This document shows positions 25,201-37,424 of a stretch of DNA of 64,000 nt, in pieces. The DNA comes from Trema orientale (taxonomy: Eukaryota > Streptophyta > Magnoliopsida > Rosales > Cannabaceae). Under the pieces are notes generated by a model. That model worked only from the letters and a program-made list of their open reading frames with translations, made no database searches and was not told the origin of the DNA. The stretch's first letter is position 1. The number at the start of each line of letters is the position of its first letter. The position numbers and the translations under genes are program-made. The DNA is taken from the NCBI GenBank assembly GCA_002914845.1, contig JXTC01000117.1, forward strand, positions 726,223-790,222, in the 5' to 3' direction.

Positions 25201-25477
25201 CTGTTTTCTGCAGGCACATCTTCCACACCAGTACCCAAGCCTGTGCTTTATCTGCGCCATTGGACATACCAAACGTCATTGTCGAAGTTTTAGATAATGA
25301 ATATGTTACCTCGTCCTCTGGTGGTTATCATCGTTTTCTTGTTCGTTAGAAAGATCGTGCTTCAACTGATGACATTTGGCTTACTAAAGAAGAATTTCAT
25401 CGTGTTGATCCTGATCTCTTGGACAATTATCTGCGTGTTACCTTGTCGGAGTCGAGTTCTTTTCAACAAGGGGGAAA

Positions 25478-25857
25478 TGATGGAGATCATACGTCTACTT
25501 TTCGTACTTATATTAGGCATAAGTATAGAAAGTAAATATTTAGCTATTTAATTATTTTATTAAGTGTTATTTAAAATTTGAGTAACTAGTTTGATATTTC
25601 TCTTTTATGTTTGTTGCTAGAATATGTCAACTTTCTAGTTTTGTCTAAGAGCTTCTCTATAAATAAGCTCTTCTATGTTCATTATTTTTCAGATTTGATT
25701 AATGATATACAACTATTCAGAAATTCTCTCTCTAATATTCTTCCGCTCTCTAAAATTCTTCATCTTCTTCTCTAAATTCTTCTCTTATTCTTCTTAAATC
25801 TCTCTTTTTCTCTACTTTCTCTCATCTCTTCCAAATTTTCACTCTTGTTCTACATCA
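25478..25857 (+). repeat. Gypsy 3' LTR
   Basis: 380 bp, preceded by a polypurine tract. Matches the 5' LTR along its full length. Confidence 0.85.
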
Positions 25858-27125
25858 TCATGATACTAAGACCAAGTCTCTTTCGAACTATAATTATTCC
25901 AAGGAATGGAGAGCAACATTTGAGCATCTCAAATCTTTTTTCTGGGCAAGGAGAGTGAGAAAAAGACAAACTTAAGAACATATATTTTGTGGCCTGCAGA
26001 TGCTAATGTAGTGTTGGATACATTTGGGTTATGAGGATCTTGATGACATGTTAGTATGGCATTATGATGAGAAAGAAGCTTGCTTAGCTAAATCTGGGTA
26101 CAATGCAATTATTGAACTTAGGACCATCTTGTAACATCAGATAATTCTTTTCTCTCAAAATGTGGAAGTCCTTTTGGCATTTAAAAATTCCCAGTAAGGT
26201 AAAAAATTTTGTGTAGAGAGCTTTTCATGGTATCATACCTACCATTTATAATATCCAAAGCAGACGTGTGTCTTGCTTAAGCTCTTGCCCTCAATGTAAT
26301 CGTCTTAAAGATTCCACCATGCATGCTCTCGTCTTATGCTAGCTGAAGACATCTAGGGTTAAAAAAAATATATTTTTTGGCCCTATTTAAATGCCAAACC
26401 TTGGAGATCATTTGTGGGTTCACTTTTGATATGCAACAAAGGCTATCAAAAACAGATTTGGAAACTTGGTGGATGCTAGCTTGGATGCTGCAGGGAGAAA
26501 GGAATGAAGTTGTTCATGGTCATAGAGCTAGGAATGCCTCATGCTTATTGGAGGATGCAGAGCTCTATCTTATGGAGTACAAAAACATTACCAAGATGAA
26601 GGGATTACCAACCAAGTGTCTGGTTCAAAGGTCGAGTTGGGAAGCGCCACTAGTGGACCACTTGAAACTTAATGTCAACGCTGATGTGGATCTAACTGCA
26701 GGATGGATTGGCATTGAAGCTGTGATCCAACACTCAAATGGAACAATATGTAGAGCCATTTCATCCAAGTTTCAGGGGCATTTTGGTGTTTATATTGTTG
26801 ACTGTATAGAACTTCGGGACAGCCTCTGATTTACCTTGCAACAAAGGATTTTTTTTTCATAAAGTTGAAATTAACTCACTAAAAGACATATCTACCATCA
26901 AATTAAACGATTTGAGCCTTTTTAAGTTGAAGGTCCAATAATTTCTGATAATATTGTCAATCTTAGTAAGCTAGGTTAATGCACTTTGAAGATAAGAAAC
27001 AAAGTTGCTCAACTTAGCATCTTTTGCTTTTAGTTGTAATATGAGTTCTTACCGGTTATTAGAAATATCCCATGTATTTCTCAGAGTGTAATGTCTGATA
27101 TTGCTTCCTCTTAATAATAAGAACT

Positions 27126-27385
27126 CTTTTCTCTCAAAAAATAAAAGACTACTTCTAACTTTGATTTATGTATCTTAGAAATGATATCTAGTTACTTAAT
27201 GCTTTATAATTGTCTTTGGAAAATGCTATTGCAGCATTTAGGAATTTTTAAAGCTTTATTATAAAGAAAAAACGTCAATTTTTTGGATGTCTTTTAGTTT
27301 ATATTATATCAACTGATTTACTTAATATATATATATATATATATATGTATATATTTAGTATTTTAGCAAATACCCATACATAAAC
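27126..27385. other. Short AT-rich spacer with (TA)n
   Basis: Between the LINE 3' end and the copia palindrome. TA microsatellite at about 27326-27346. Confidence 0.6.
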
Positions 27386-27919
27386 TGTTGAACAAATCAA
27401 CAATTGCAGCTCACCAACCAGCCGCAATAGGAACAGTGAAAAGAGCAGCCGTAATAGCAATAGTAAAAAAGGCAGCAATAATAGCAATAGTGAAAGGAGC
27501 AGTCGTAATAGTAATAGTAAAAGGTAGTATTCACACCACCTTTCAAGTTCTATAAATACGGAAGACTTCATCACTTATTTTGCATCCCATTCTAAAATTC
27601 TCTTCCTTTCTAAGAGAGAATTCAAGTATAGGAATTCTTCCTAGTATCCCATTTGTTTTCTCCTAAATTGTTTAGAGAGAGTGTTTTCTCCTATTTTAAG
27701 AGAGAGAGGTTCATTTGTTCTCTCCTTATATTTAGAGACAAGTGAGTTATAATCTCATTTTCATAGTGAAATTCTTCACAGATTTGTCCGTGGACGTAGC
27801 TTAAATTGGGTGAACTACGTTAAATCTTTTGTGCCTTATCTTTTTTATTTTACCCAAATTTTTTCAACTCATATTTTAGCTGTGTGTGTTGTCGCTTCCA
27901 TAAAGTCAATCTCCTAACA
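27386..27919 (+). repeat. Copia LTR, left arm
   Basis: 534 bp, TGTTGAACAA...CTCCTAACA, then the primer site GTGGTATCAGAG. U3 holds a short AGCAATAGTAAAAG-type repeat block, and there is a TATA-like CTATAAATAC near 27550. Confidence 0.85.
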
Positions 27920-27962
27920 GTGGTATCAGAGACATTGGTTGGAGTATTGTTCATATAAACGG

Positions 27963-28035
27963 TACTATTCACGTATATAATACTGTTCACGTATATAGCA
28001 CTATTCACGTATATAGTATTGTTCACATACAGTGA
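27963..28035 (+). repeat. Tandem repeat, unit about 17 bp, in the copia leader
   Basis: About four imperfect units of the type TTCACGTATATAGTACTG. The mirror array is at about 29785-29865. Confidence 0.75.
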
Positions 28036-28079
28036 AACAATGGTAACTGAACAAATCGTGGTGAATAAAAATAGCGGCA

Positions 28080-28905
28080 AAATTCGATATTGAGAAGTTT
28101 AATGGGAGCAATTTCTCTCTGTGGAAAATTAAGATAAAGGCAATCTTGAGAAAAGATAATTACCTCACAGTAATTGGGACAAAGCCTGCTAAGATTACTG
28201 ATGATAAAAAATGGGACGAGATGGATAGTAATACTGTCACTAACTTACATCTGGCACTAGTAGATGAAGTCCTGTCGAGCATTGAAGAGAAAAAATCAGC
28301 CAGGGAGATATGGGATATACTGACAAAGTTGTATCAAGCCAAGTTGCTTCACAACAAAATTTTCTTAAAAAGAAGGCTTTACACCCTTCGAATTGCGGAA
28401 TCAACAACAGTGACCGACCACATCAACACCCTCAAACTCTATTTTCACAGCTCACAGCAATAGACCACAAAATAGAGGATAATGAACGTGCAGAAATCTT
28501 ACTTCAGAGTCTACCTGATTCGTATGGTCAACTCATCATAAATGTGACTAGCAATACTACAGCTCTAGTTTTCAATGATTTTATGGCTACTGTTCCCGAA
28601 AAAGAAAATCGGCGTAAGAACAAAAAAGATAGATTGGCAAATTCACAGCAAGCAGAGGCTTTAACGATGAGTGGAAGATCAACAGAACGTGGCCCCCAGT
28701 GGGAATCAAAGTCATGGTAGATCAAAGTCAAGAAATAAGAAAAATGTCAAGTGTTATCACTGTGGCAAGAAAGGGCACGTCAAAATGGAGTGTTGGCAAC
28801 TCAAGAAGAATGGAGATTCCAGAGGGAAGGACCTCGAGTCATCAAATGCTTAGGGGAACGTGGCAAATACTTCAGATGATGGAGAAATTCTCTACAGCGA
28901 AGTAG
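28080..28905 (+). mobile_element. Copia gag fragment, left arm
   Basis: UBN2-type gag (FNGSNFSLWKIKIKAILRKD, KKWDEM, VLSSIEEKKSAREIWDILTK) followed by the CCHC knuckle CYHCGKKGHVKMEC (about 28750). It ends just after the knuckle, where the inverted copy starts. Broken. Confidence 0.85.
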
Positions 28906-28919
28906 CAAATCCTCTTCTG

Positions 28920-29735
28920 TAGAGGATTTCTCCATCATCTGAAGTACTTGCCACATTCTCCTGAGCATTTGATGACTCGGGATCCTTCCCTTTGGAATCT
29001 CCATTCTTCTTGAGTTGGCAACACTCTCTTTTGATGTGCCCTTTCTTGCCACAGTGATAATACTTGACATTTTTCTTACTTCTTGACTTTGATCTACCAT
29101 GACTCTGACTCTCACTGGGGCCACGTTCCATTGATCTTTCTCTCATCGTTAAAGCCTCTGCTTGCTGTGAACTTACCAATCTGTCTTCCTTGTTCTTACG
29201 CCGATTTTCTTCTTCGAGAATAGCAGTTGTAAGATCGTTAAAAACTAGAGTTGTAGTATTGCTAGTCACATTTATCATGAGGTGATCATACGAATCAGGT
29301 AGACTCTGAAGTAAGATTTTTGCACGTTCATTATCCTCTATTTTGTGCTCCATTACTGTGAACTGGGAAAATAGAGTATTGAGAGCGTTGATGTGGTCAG
29401 TCACCATTGTTGATTCTGCCATCCGAAGGATGTAAAGCCTTCTCTTTAAGAAAATTTTGTTGTGAAGTGACTTTGGCCTGATACAACTTTGTCAGTATAT
29501 CCCATATCTCCTTGGCTGATTTCTTCTCTTCAATGCTCGACAGGACTTCATCTGCTAGCGCCAGATATAAGTTAGCGACAGCATTATCATCTATCTCATC
29601 CCATTTTTTATTGTCAGTAATCTCAGCAAGCCTTTCCCCAATTGCTGCTAGGCAATTATCTTTTCTCAAGATTGCCTTTATCCTCATTTTTCACAGAGAG
29701 AAATTGCTCCCATTAAACTTCTCAATATCGAATTT
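28920..29735 (-). mobile_element. Copia gag fragment, right arm
   Basis: Same gag as the left arm, in reverse (KKWDEIDDNAVANLYLALAD, VLSSIEEKKSAKEIWDILTK, knuckle YHCGKKGHIKREC). Broken, and ends at the same point after the knuckle. Confidence 0.85.
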
Positions 29736-29895
29736 TGCCGCCATTTTTGTTCACCACAATTTGTTCAGTTACCACCGTTTTACTGTATGTGAACAATACC
29801 ATATACGTGAATAGTGTCGTATACGTGAACAGTACCGTATACGTGAACAATACCGTATATATGAACAGTAATCCAACTAATGGCTCTGGTACCAC

Positions 29896-30429
29896 TGTTA
29901 GGAAATCGACTTTGCGGAAGCGACAACACACATAGTTAAAATACAAATTGAGAAAATTTGGGTACAATGAAAAAGATAAGGCACAAAAGATTTAACGTGG
30001 TTCACCCAATTTAGGCTACGTCAACGGACAAGGCTGTAAAGAATTTCACTATGAAAAGGAGATTACAACTTACTTCTCTCTAAATACGAGGAGAGAATAA
30101 ATGAACATCTCTATCTTGAAATAGGAGAAAATACTCTCTTTAAATAATTTAGGAGAAAACAAGTGGGATACTAAGAGGAATTCTTAGACTTGAATTCTCT
30201 CTTAGAAAGGAAGAGGATTTTAGAATGGGATGCAAAACAAGTGATGAAGCCTTCCGTATTTATAGAACTTGAAAGGTGGTGTGAACACCACCTTTTACTA
30301 TTGCTATTACGACTGCTCTTTTCACTATTGCTATTGCGGCTACCCTTTTCACTGTTCCTATTGCGGCTACCCTTTTCACTGTTCCTATTGCGACTGGTTG
30401 GTGAGTTGCAATTGTTGATTTGTTTAACA
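29896..30429 (-). repeat. Copia LTR, right arm
   Basis: 534 bp in the opposite orientation, with the same ends and the same U3 repeat block and TATA-like box (about 30255-30264). Confidence 0.85.
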
Positions 30430-31770
30430 TATATTTATACTTTCTGGTTGAACTGTAATGTTAAATATAAGATATTCATGCAAGTTAACTAATCTTGATA
30501 GTAAGAAAGTTTTTATTTCTATGAATTTTATTGATTGCTATTTGTAATTCAATGAAATGTGAAAGTATAATATTTCCTTCGAAAAAAGGAAAGAAGGCTC
30601 CACGTCTTTCCGTTTCGTAGCAAAATCAGACGTAAGCTTTGTTATGGGAAAAGTGGTAAAGGAAGTAAGGAACCACTAAGCAGATATGAAATTACATTGT
30701 GTGTGTGTACAGTTTTTCTTTCTATATTGAAAGATTTATTGTGCAAGTATTTTGTATTTCTACCCCCAAGGACTATAAATCCGCCCTGATCTTGATGGCA
30801 ATACAACTCATCTTTATTCATTAACGTTCAAGCTCCTTTCCCCACTTTATTCAATAACCTTTAATCCACCGTGTTATTCCAAAGACTTTTTTTGCAAAGA
30901 TACCCCTTTTATTAATCGTGTCCAAATTCTCCACTAAAGGAACACCATAATACACGAAGGGATCAAGATTCTCTGTTCAATTTCCCTATTCCAATCTGCG
31001 TCAACCCAATATATAATTTTATAAAAGATGCAAACGTTGCTTTAACGTCCGTTACATTAAACTTCTCCTTCTTCTTCCTTCTTTTTCTACTTGCCTTCTA
31101 GGCTGTACCTACATAAATACGGAAAAATAAAAGAAATCATTCATTGGGATGAAAATGATGAACAAAATCCAAAGAAAATATAAACGAGACAACAGGAGTA
31201 ACTCATTCAATTGCCTTTTTTTTTTTCCCTCTAGCCATGTGGCTGGCTTAGGTTGAAGGTCCAATTTATTTCTAATTTAAAATCAACTTAATTAAAATGC
31301 TTCTCCCCGAAAAGTAACAGTAAAAGTAAGAACAAAAAGAATAGAGTTTACTGAAAAAATAAAAAAGGTTTAAGAAGAAATCACCGCAAGAAACATTAAC
31401 TGGAATTATAAATCTAACATTTTTGCTTTTCCTCTGAATTATAAGAATAAAAAAAAAAAAGAAGAAGAAGAAGAGGAAGATCAGTTGGGTTGGAGTGATT
31501 AATTTACCAGCCATTCACATTTTTATACTAAAATTCAAAGAAAGCAAAACTACACAAAGACTACTATGAAACATCAAATGGTACGACAGATTTGTTAAAG
31601 GAAAAAAAAAAGTCACTAAGGTAAGTTTAACTAACGGAATTGAGAAGAAAATTTTGTTGCCTTACTCTTTTTTTTTTTTTTTTTAATGAGGTAGTATAAG
31701 TTTATCGGGTTGACACAAATTAGGGTAAGGAAATTGTATAGAAGATCTTAATTCAATATGAAGGGGACTT
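30430..31770. other. Intergenic, no gene seen
   Basis: AT-rich sequence with scattered A and T runs and the left target copy of the SINE (31757-31770). No conserved frame was seen. Confidence 0.55.
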
Positions 31771-31926
31771 TTTTTTTTTTAAATGAGACTTAATTAATGA
31801 CCATCACTTACTACAAATTTAAAGAAAAATATCACACACACACTACCAAGGCTTGAACCCCTGACCCTCCCAAACTCACACACACATTTCTAAAACCTTG
31901 GACCAACTGAGCTAACCCCAGTTAGC
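31771..31926 (-). mobile_element. tRNA-derived SINE, copy 1
   Basis: Minus strand: TAGCTCAGTTGGTCCAAGG (box A-like) and GGGGTTCAAGCCTTGGTAG (box B-like), then TGTAGTAAGTGATGGTCATT and an A-rich tail. It is flanked by identical 14-bp copies of TATGAAGGGGACTT (31757-31770, 31927-31940). Same family as 40441-40601. Confidence 0.9.
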
Positions 31927-31940
31927 TATGAAGGGGACTT

Positions 31941-32500
31941 GAAATCAGTAACTAAGTCACATTTTATATCCTTCCCAAAAGAGAAAGATTATAGGGGGGA
32001 GGAGAGAAGAATTTAAAATAAATCAAGTTAAAATATTACTTAAACCGAAATCAAATAATTATTAATATGGATAAAATTATAAGTTTATAACCATACAATT
32101 GAAATCTTTCATTTCTCTTCTTTAATTTTGTACTGAAAAATGGAGATAATTTTTGTTTTCCCTTATTCCTCTCATACCAAATACCATTAGAACTAAAAAT
32201 AACCCACCACTCTTTTCTTTTGAAAGTTTTCTCTTCCTCTTCCTCTCCTCTCCATTGTGATTTCGACTTCTCTGGGTTGCTACTCTAGTATAAGAGAGAG
32301 AATTTTTTTCTTCATTTTGATTTTTTGTTTCATTATATTAATCTTCCACTTGTCGGAGCATAATCTATCATCCAAGATCTTCATTATGATTTGAAAAAGA
32401 AAATTACTTTGACAATTGGTTAGAATTGATCAATTAAAATATATTTTAGCCTTACAATCTTTAGAATAAGAACCATAAAACTGGAATTAATACCCGGTAA
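31941..32500. other. Intergenic, no gene seen
   Basis: AT-rich sequence without a recognisable feature. Confidence 0.5.
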
Positions 32501-34400
32501 GAGACAATCTTTAGGGTAGAAACTCTCAACAGCCTCAATGACCTAACACCAAATGTAGACTAGCAAGTTGGAAAAAAATGGGCTGAGAAACCACTCGGTC
32601 AAGGGGCACTTCTAGGTTCCAAATCAAAGACAGTAGACTTAACTTCGTCACATGTTGGCACTGAAGTGAGGTAAGAGTTATCCTGATGAGAAACAGAGCA
32701 AGCTAGGGATAACATCATCAATCAAAGAAAAATCAGTCATCAGATGATGAGAATATGCCAAAAAAGAGGAGCGGTAAAACTCAATAACATGCTTTTTTAT
32801 TGAATCAACACCCTTAGTAATAGTATCTCCAACACAGAGGAATGAAAGACACCACCGAGTAAGTGGTTTAGTGATAAGCCTTGGTCTATGGATAACTGTG
32901 GTCAAGGGTTTGAGCGTTGGTTAGAAACACTTATGATCACGTCCAAGAAGAGATACCACTATGGTCGTCCCTTCCGCACCTTATTAAAAAACAAAAAAGG
33001 AATAAAAGCTGCTTATTAGTTTTTCTAGTCCGAAGTAGAGACATTTGATACGGCTTTGATCTCTCAAGTAGACCTCTTGATGGGTTAGATGGACATCAAG
33101 TTCATTATGAGAAATAATTTGCTTATAACTCTAAAGATCTTCCGTGAAGTCTTCATTAGCAATCCGCTCCTGAATAAACTGAATATTATTTTTAGATGCT
33201 TCTATATCAAAATGAAGATCCCTAAAAAGCTTTCTGTTCCAAATCTTTAGCTCTCCCTTAAGGCGTTTTAGTTTAGCAACCACAACATGTATAGAAGCAC
33301 CATAAACACAAACAGACCAAGAATGGTGAACCATCAGAGGAAAAGCATCATGACAATACCACATCGTATGAAATCTGAAAGGCCAAGGTCCCACAATAGT
33401 ACCCACTACGATCTGAATAGTGCAGTGGTAACGCTACACAAGAAATAAAATACTAAAAGTTTAAAATAATTTTCAGTAACAAAAGCTCAATCTAAATGAC
33501 ATTCAACATGACACGGGTTCCCCGGCCATTAGACCAAGTGCAAAAAGTACCCTTAGTATTCAAATCAACAAGAGAGCAAGCATATCTACAGTCAAAGAGA
33601 ATTCCTCCGTAGAGATACGAGGGAATGGATGATCTGTTTTTTCATGAGCACCCATAATCGCATTAAAATCCCTTACCAAAAGCAATGGTATAGCTCCGTG
33701 AAGTTTTCACCTCCGACGTTGAAAGTTTAGTTGATGAATTGGCCATAGAGGGTCTTACAGGGCGAGGTTGATGGCAATTGCTGAGCAAGGAGACTCTAGC
33801 TAAAATTAAAGAACCAATCTTTTGAAGATTGTTTTAACAGTAATGGTACAGGAGAAAGGAAAGGAACGTGATGGGTATTGAGTGGTTGATATGCAACTGT
33901 AACTCGCTCATTGACATTAGAAGTAGCTGCTTCTATTAAGCATTGACATGAGGAATCCATGTACTTGTTAATAACAAGTCTACATTACGATGGATCAGAT
34001 CACAAGCACTGCAGAAAGATGGTAAATTCTCATAATGAACGTAACTACATAAGCAAAAGAAGATTATCCTTCGACCTCAAACATAATGGAATTAGGAAGC
34101 AGTTTGGCTAAATTATAACATCTACAAATATACATGCAAAGTGCCCATATTGACCGTTCATGGTAGCATTGTCAAGTCGTAATGGGATTCCAATATTAAT
34201 AGCCACATATCAAATAATTTAAGGATGCCAAAATTCCCCAAATTAAGTCATATAGACAGTCCCAAACTTAGTTACCAGTTTATTTATGTTTTAATAAGGG
34301 ATTAAAATCAGAATCCACATGCATATAGACAAATCACTCCAGGTAAGAAATCCAGATATGACATCTCATGTAGTGTGTAAGTTTTCGGTGTAAAATATTG
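32500..34400 (-). mobile_element. L1-type LINE 5' part (ORF1 end and endonuclease), degenerate
   Basis: Minus-strand pieces in L1 order. A gag-like zinc-finger stretch (LPSFCSACDLIHRN, about 34010-33965) is followed by the endonuclease signatures GDFNAIMGAHEK (about 33680-33645) and TKGTFCTWSNGRGTRVM (about 33557-33507). Next come RPFRFHTMW-like sequence and KLKRLKGELKIWNRKLF (33290-33220), then VGDTITKGVDSIKKHVIEFY (32850-32785). Frames are broken throughout. This is a different insertion from the 22.3-27.1-kb LINE, as the orientation is opposite. Confidence 0.75.
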
Positions 34401-34444
34401 GTGTTCCTAGTATTACTCTTAATAATTTTTGTCAGACTCATAAA

Positions 34445-35275
34445 CAGGGTGGAGGGAGAAGGCCCAGTGGAGGCATATGCCCCCACTAGAGGATTCTGGA
34501 GAAAAAAAATTTATATGTATTTAAAAGAAAATTTGCATCTTAAAAAATTGTACATAAGTTAATATAACAAATATCTTGGGCCAAATCATCAAACCTTAAT
34601 AGCTCTAAATTATATTGGACCAAAATTTTCTTGACTCTTTTTGGGCCTTAGTAAAGACTAGATTTGTGAGTTTAACTTACAAAATGTATTTTAAAAGAAA
34701 AAGAAAATAAGATACTTAAGGGTCACTTTAAAAAAAATGACTATTGATGATTTGTGGAGGATGCTCAAACTCAAAGTTGCATGCAGATTCAAAATAGTTC
34801 ATTGCTTAGTTATGTCAAAGAGTACAAATCAACAAATCACAAGAACAAGACTCAAAAGAAGGAGCTAATAGCAAAAGTTCAATTCTTCTCACTATTTTTT
34901 TCCTCATTCAATGTATTTTATAGAAGTTACAATTTTTAGAGATTTAAGTATTATAAATTAAAGAAGTAAAAGTGAAGAATTTTTTTTTTAATTGCTTACT
35001 TGAATAGTTTTTTTTATTTTTTTTATTTTTAAGAAAAGAATATGAAAAGATATTTCAAAAGAAAATTAGATTTCCTAAATCTATTGATAAGATTAAAGAA
35101 GTTACTATAGAACATTTTCAAGCAATGAAATTTCATACGCATGCAACAATTGTAATGCTTGGAAAGTACAATACTTTTGTGTATAAAATAATTTTAGTAT
35201 TATTTTCTCAGCAAATTTTTTTTAGTCTTAATTAAATTATGCCCCACTAGAGATATTTTCTGGCTCCACCCATAC
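34445..35275. mobile_element. Possible non-autonomous hAT-like element
   Basis: Inverted ends GGGTGGAGGGAG and, from the right, GGGTGGAGCCAG, each followed by GCCCCCACTAGAG or its relative GCCCCACTAGAG. No coding part. The target duplication was not clear. Confidence 0.35.
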
Positions 35276-35479
35276 TTATAAACCAAAGTTATCACGTCTA
35301 ATAGAATTGATGATAGATTTTCAATCAATTTCCCATTATTTAGATGACTTTATTCAAGATGTTATCATATCTTATAATGATGCTTAGTTTTTTTCTATTG
35401 AGTTTAGCTTTCTCAAAGTCTCTTTCCTCAGGGTCTCTTTTGTTTATGCTAGTACTGTTTCTTAAAGAAAAAAAGAAAT

Positions 35480-37160
35480 GTTCTTTATGGTCCTGTTATT
35501 GTCCCTTTCTCAGTCTTCTTTTGATATTCAATACAAGTTGGTTGATCTATCATTGGATGTTGTTGTATTGGGTTATATCGTTCAAATAGGAGATAATATG
35601 ATTCATAGAGTACCGCTAGGTGAGGGAAATTACTGTATAGCTATTGTTGAAGCACACGTTCCTAGGGTTTCTTTGCCTATTCCAGTGGCTAATGTGATGG
35701 ATACAGTGAGAGAAGTAGTTAACTCAATTATCGCATAGCCTAAGGAGTTAGTACTCATTGTAGGTAATTCTGAGGTATATTCTCTAATACTCATTACTTT
35801 TATAATTCAAGAATCATTCTTATTTAGTTTAAGTAAATGTTTTAATCTCAGTTACCTTTACAAAAAGGGAAGAATAAACAAGCACAGAACGAACCAATGC
35901 CGCCTATTACTCAACCACAAAGGGAAGAGTCCCACCATTCATCATTATCTAGCACAAGATCGGCCGGATTCTCTTCACGACTCAAGATTGATATTCCTCC
36001 TAATGTTTCCGAAAGTTTGAAGAGTTTACACAAATTTATGTTGAAGAAAGATGATGACTACTCCATTCAAGTCACTTTTGAAACTGAGATGTGTAGAATT
36101 CCTGGCCTATTATTATACTTGGTTAAGAAGGACGTATCATATATTAACAATGTCGTGGAGATTGGTTCTTCTTGCATCATATTTTACATCAAGTAAGTAT
36201 CAATCTTTACTCTTATTATTGTTTGTTTTACCTCTTAATATATATTTTGTATTTAATATGGTGTATGAATTATTTTAGGATGTTATATGAGAACCTTATA
36301 TAAAATGATCATATACATCTCATAGCTTTCATTGAACCTTCCCTTATATCGACTATTGGGAATGGTAAAAGTGAGGATCGTGTGAGAGTGATTATGTGCC
36401 GCTTACAACTAGGGATGAATTACACATTGTTAGTAGCACCATATAATATGGGGTAATTCTTTTGTCTTTAACATTTTGCTAGTTATTGAAATATATGTGT
36501 TATATATGTATGTTTGATTATACTATTATGTAAGAAATATTGGATGTTACTAGTGATCAACTCGGTTCATGAAGTAATTTACTTTTTAGATTTACTTGGA
36601 CATCCTACTCAAAAAGATACAAAAAGTCTTATGAAGTATAAGTATGATAAAAACTTTTTACAAATAATAAGTATGTTTCAATATAATGTTGTCTGTTTAG
36701 TTGACATGCTTTTGTTTTATAGTCTTTCTGTTATTTAACTCCAAAATATCAAGACATGATAAAAAAAAAAAAAAAAGGTCTTGATTGGGAGTCAGTTAAG
36801 GTATAATTTAGATTACATTCTTCAACTAGATGAATTTGTTTTTGCTCGCCAATATTAATTGAAAACTTGAATAGAGTTGTATTGTCTACATCAACCAAAT
36901 AATGTAGAGTGTGGTTTCTATGTTATGCGCATGATGTAGGAAATGACCATGGACGCTAGCCCATATGAGTATCTAAGTACTTATGTATAACTTTCTAACT
37001 TAATACTTTTCTATATTGTATAAGCATAGTAATTATCAATACATAATTCATATCTAACTTATGTACATTTAAATTTGTATTGCCATGGCAAATAAATATA
37101 TACTATGGATGAGATCAACAAAGTCCGAAAGGAATAGGCCGATGAGCTTATGGAGCACGC
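35480..37160 (+). pseudogene. Second CACTA Ulp1 (C48) protease gene, plus strand, broken
   Basis: The DUF8039-like segment (35540-35750, HRVPLGEGNYCIAIVEAHVP) is followed by NVSESLKSLHKFM (36000-36040). A protease lead-in (HLIAFIEPSLISTIGNGKSED, 36318-36376) parallels the left-hand gene. Then come YWMLLVINSVHEVIYFLDLL (36538-36597) and HQPNNVECGFYVMRMM (36890-36937, Cys codon 36910-36912). The catalytic His position is Tyr here, and stops break the frame, so it is inactive. It is homologous to the minus-strand gene at 9387-12430 and ends about 640 bp before the right CACTA end. Confidence 0.75.
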
Positions 37161-37424
37161 AACATGATGGGTGACTCACGTTACTACCCTATTTATGTTA
37201 ACTTTGTAACTTTGGTAGTCAAATAAGTGACTTGAATTATGATTTGGATTAGTTTAGGAGCTTTATGTAGGACTTAGCTACGAACTTTAGTAGAAAAATA
37301 AAACTTGTATGCTGGATTATTAGAATTTGTATGCTGGATTACTGGATTTGTCAATGCAGGTTGTTTTGAGCTAATTTTGGTTTTGGTTTCTAATGAATCC
37401 AGGGGTTTTATGCTCTCTGGAATA

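Larger units (their letters stand above)
23710..25857 (+). mobile_element. Ty3/gypsy LTR element, internally deleted, nested in the LINE
   Basis: Two direct LTRs (23710-24086 and 25478-25857) start TGATGGAG and end TCTACATCA. The primer site TGGTATCACAGCC follows the left LTR, and a purine tract (CAAGGGGGAAA) precedes the right one. The flanks are TTATG and TCATG, a 5-bp target duplication with one mismatch. Only 1.4 kb lies inside, holding part of a gypsy integrase and its tail (24718-25200). It is broken. The LTRs differ at roughly one base in ten, which suggests an old insertion. Confidence 0.85.
22336..27125 (+). mobile_element. L1-type LINE (RT to RNase H), degenerate, split by a gypsy element
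   Basis: Plus-strand pieces follow the plant L1 order. RT: RLITDNIIVAFEATHHAKE (22517-22573), ALKLDMRKDL, RGIETRLPL, FFANNSL (in place of the catalytic FADDS), KEVLIKAVAQSIPIYTM and the RILHEEYFKNVHFLYAKNS segment (23540-23596). Then comes a gypsy insertion (23710-25857). After it are the zf-RVT segment (FVWRAFHGIIPTIYNIQSRR, then CPQCNRLKDSTMHALVLC, 26207-26340) and an RNase H-like segment (26640-26826). Many stops and frame shifts are present and the YxDD-type catalytic Asp pair has changed, so it is long dead. The 3' end near 27125 is A-rich. Confidence 0.85.
27386..30429. mobile_element. Inverted pair of copia 5' halves (3-kb palindrome)
   Basis: The left arm (27386 to about 28905, plus) and right arm (about 28906-30429, minus) each run LTR (534 bp), primer site, leader, gag, zinc knuckle, then meet tail to tail at about 28905. 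There is no protease, integrase or RT between. Arm identity is high, around nine bases in ten over the LTRs by eye. The LTRs therefore face each other, so transcription from either would read through into the antisense copy. Flanking bases (TAAAC, TATAT) show no clear target duplication. Both halves are broken fossils. Confidence 0.85.

Noticed and set aside
27299-27574. Leu-rich open frames at the outer LTRs (also 30190-30492)
   Set aside because: Translations of the AGCAATAGT-type repeat block in copia U3, in the antisense direction.
34445-35275. Second CACTA end or a gene between LINE 2 and the Ulp1 copy
   Set aside because: No CACTA-type terminus and no conserved frame. The inverted GGGTGGAG ends fit a hAT-like element better.
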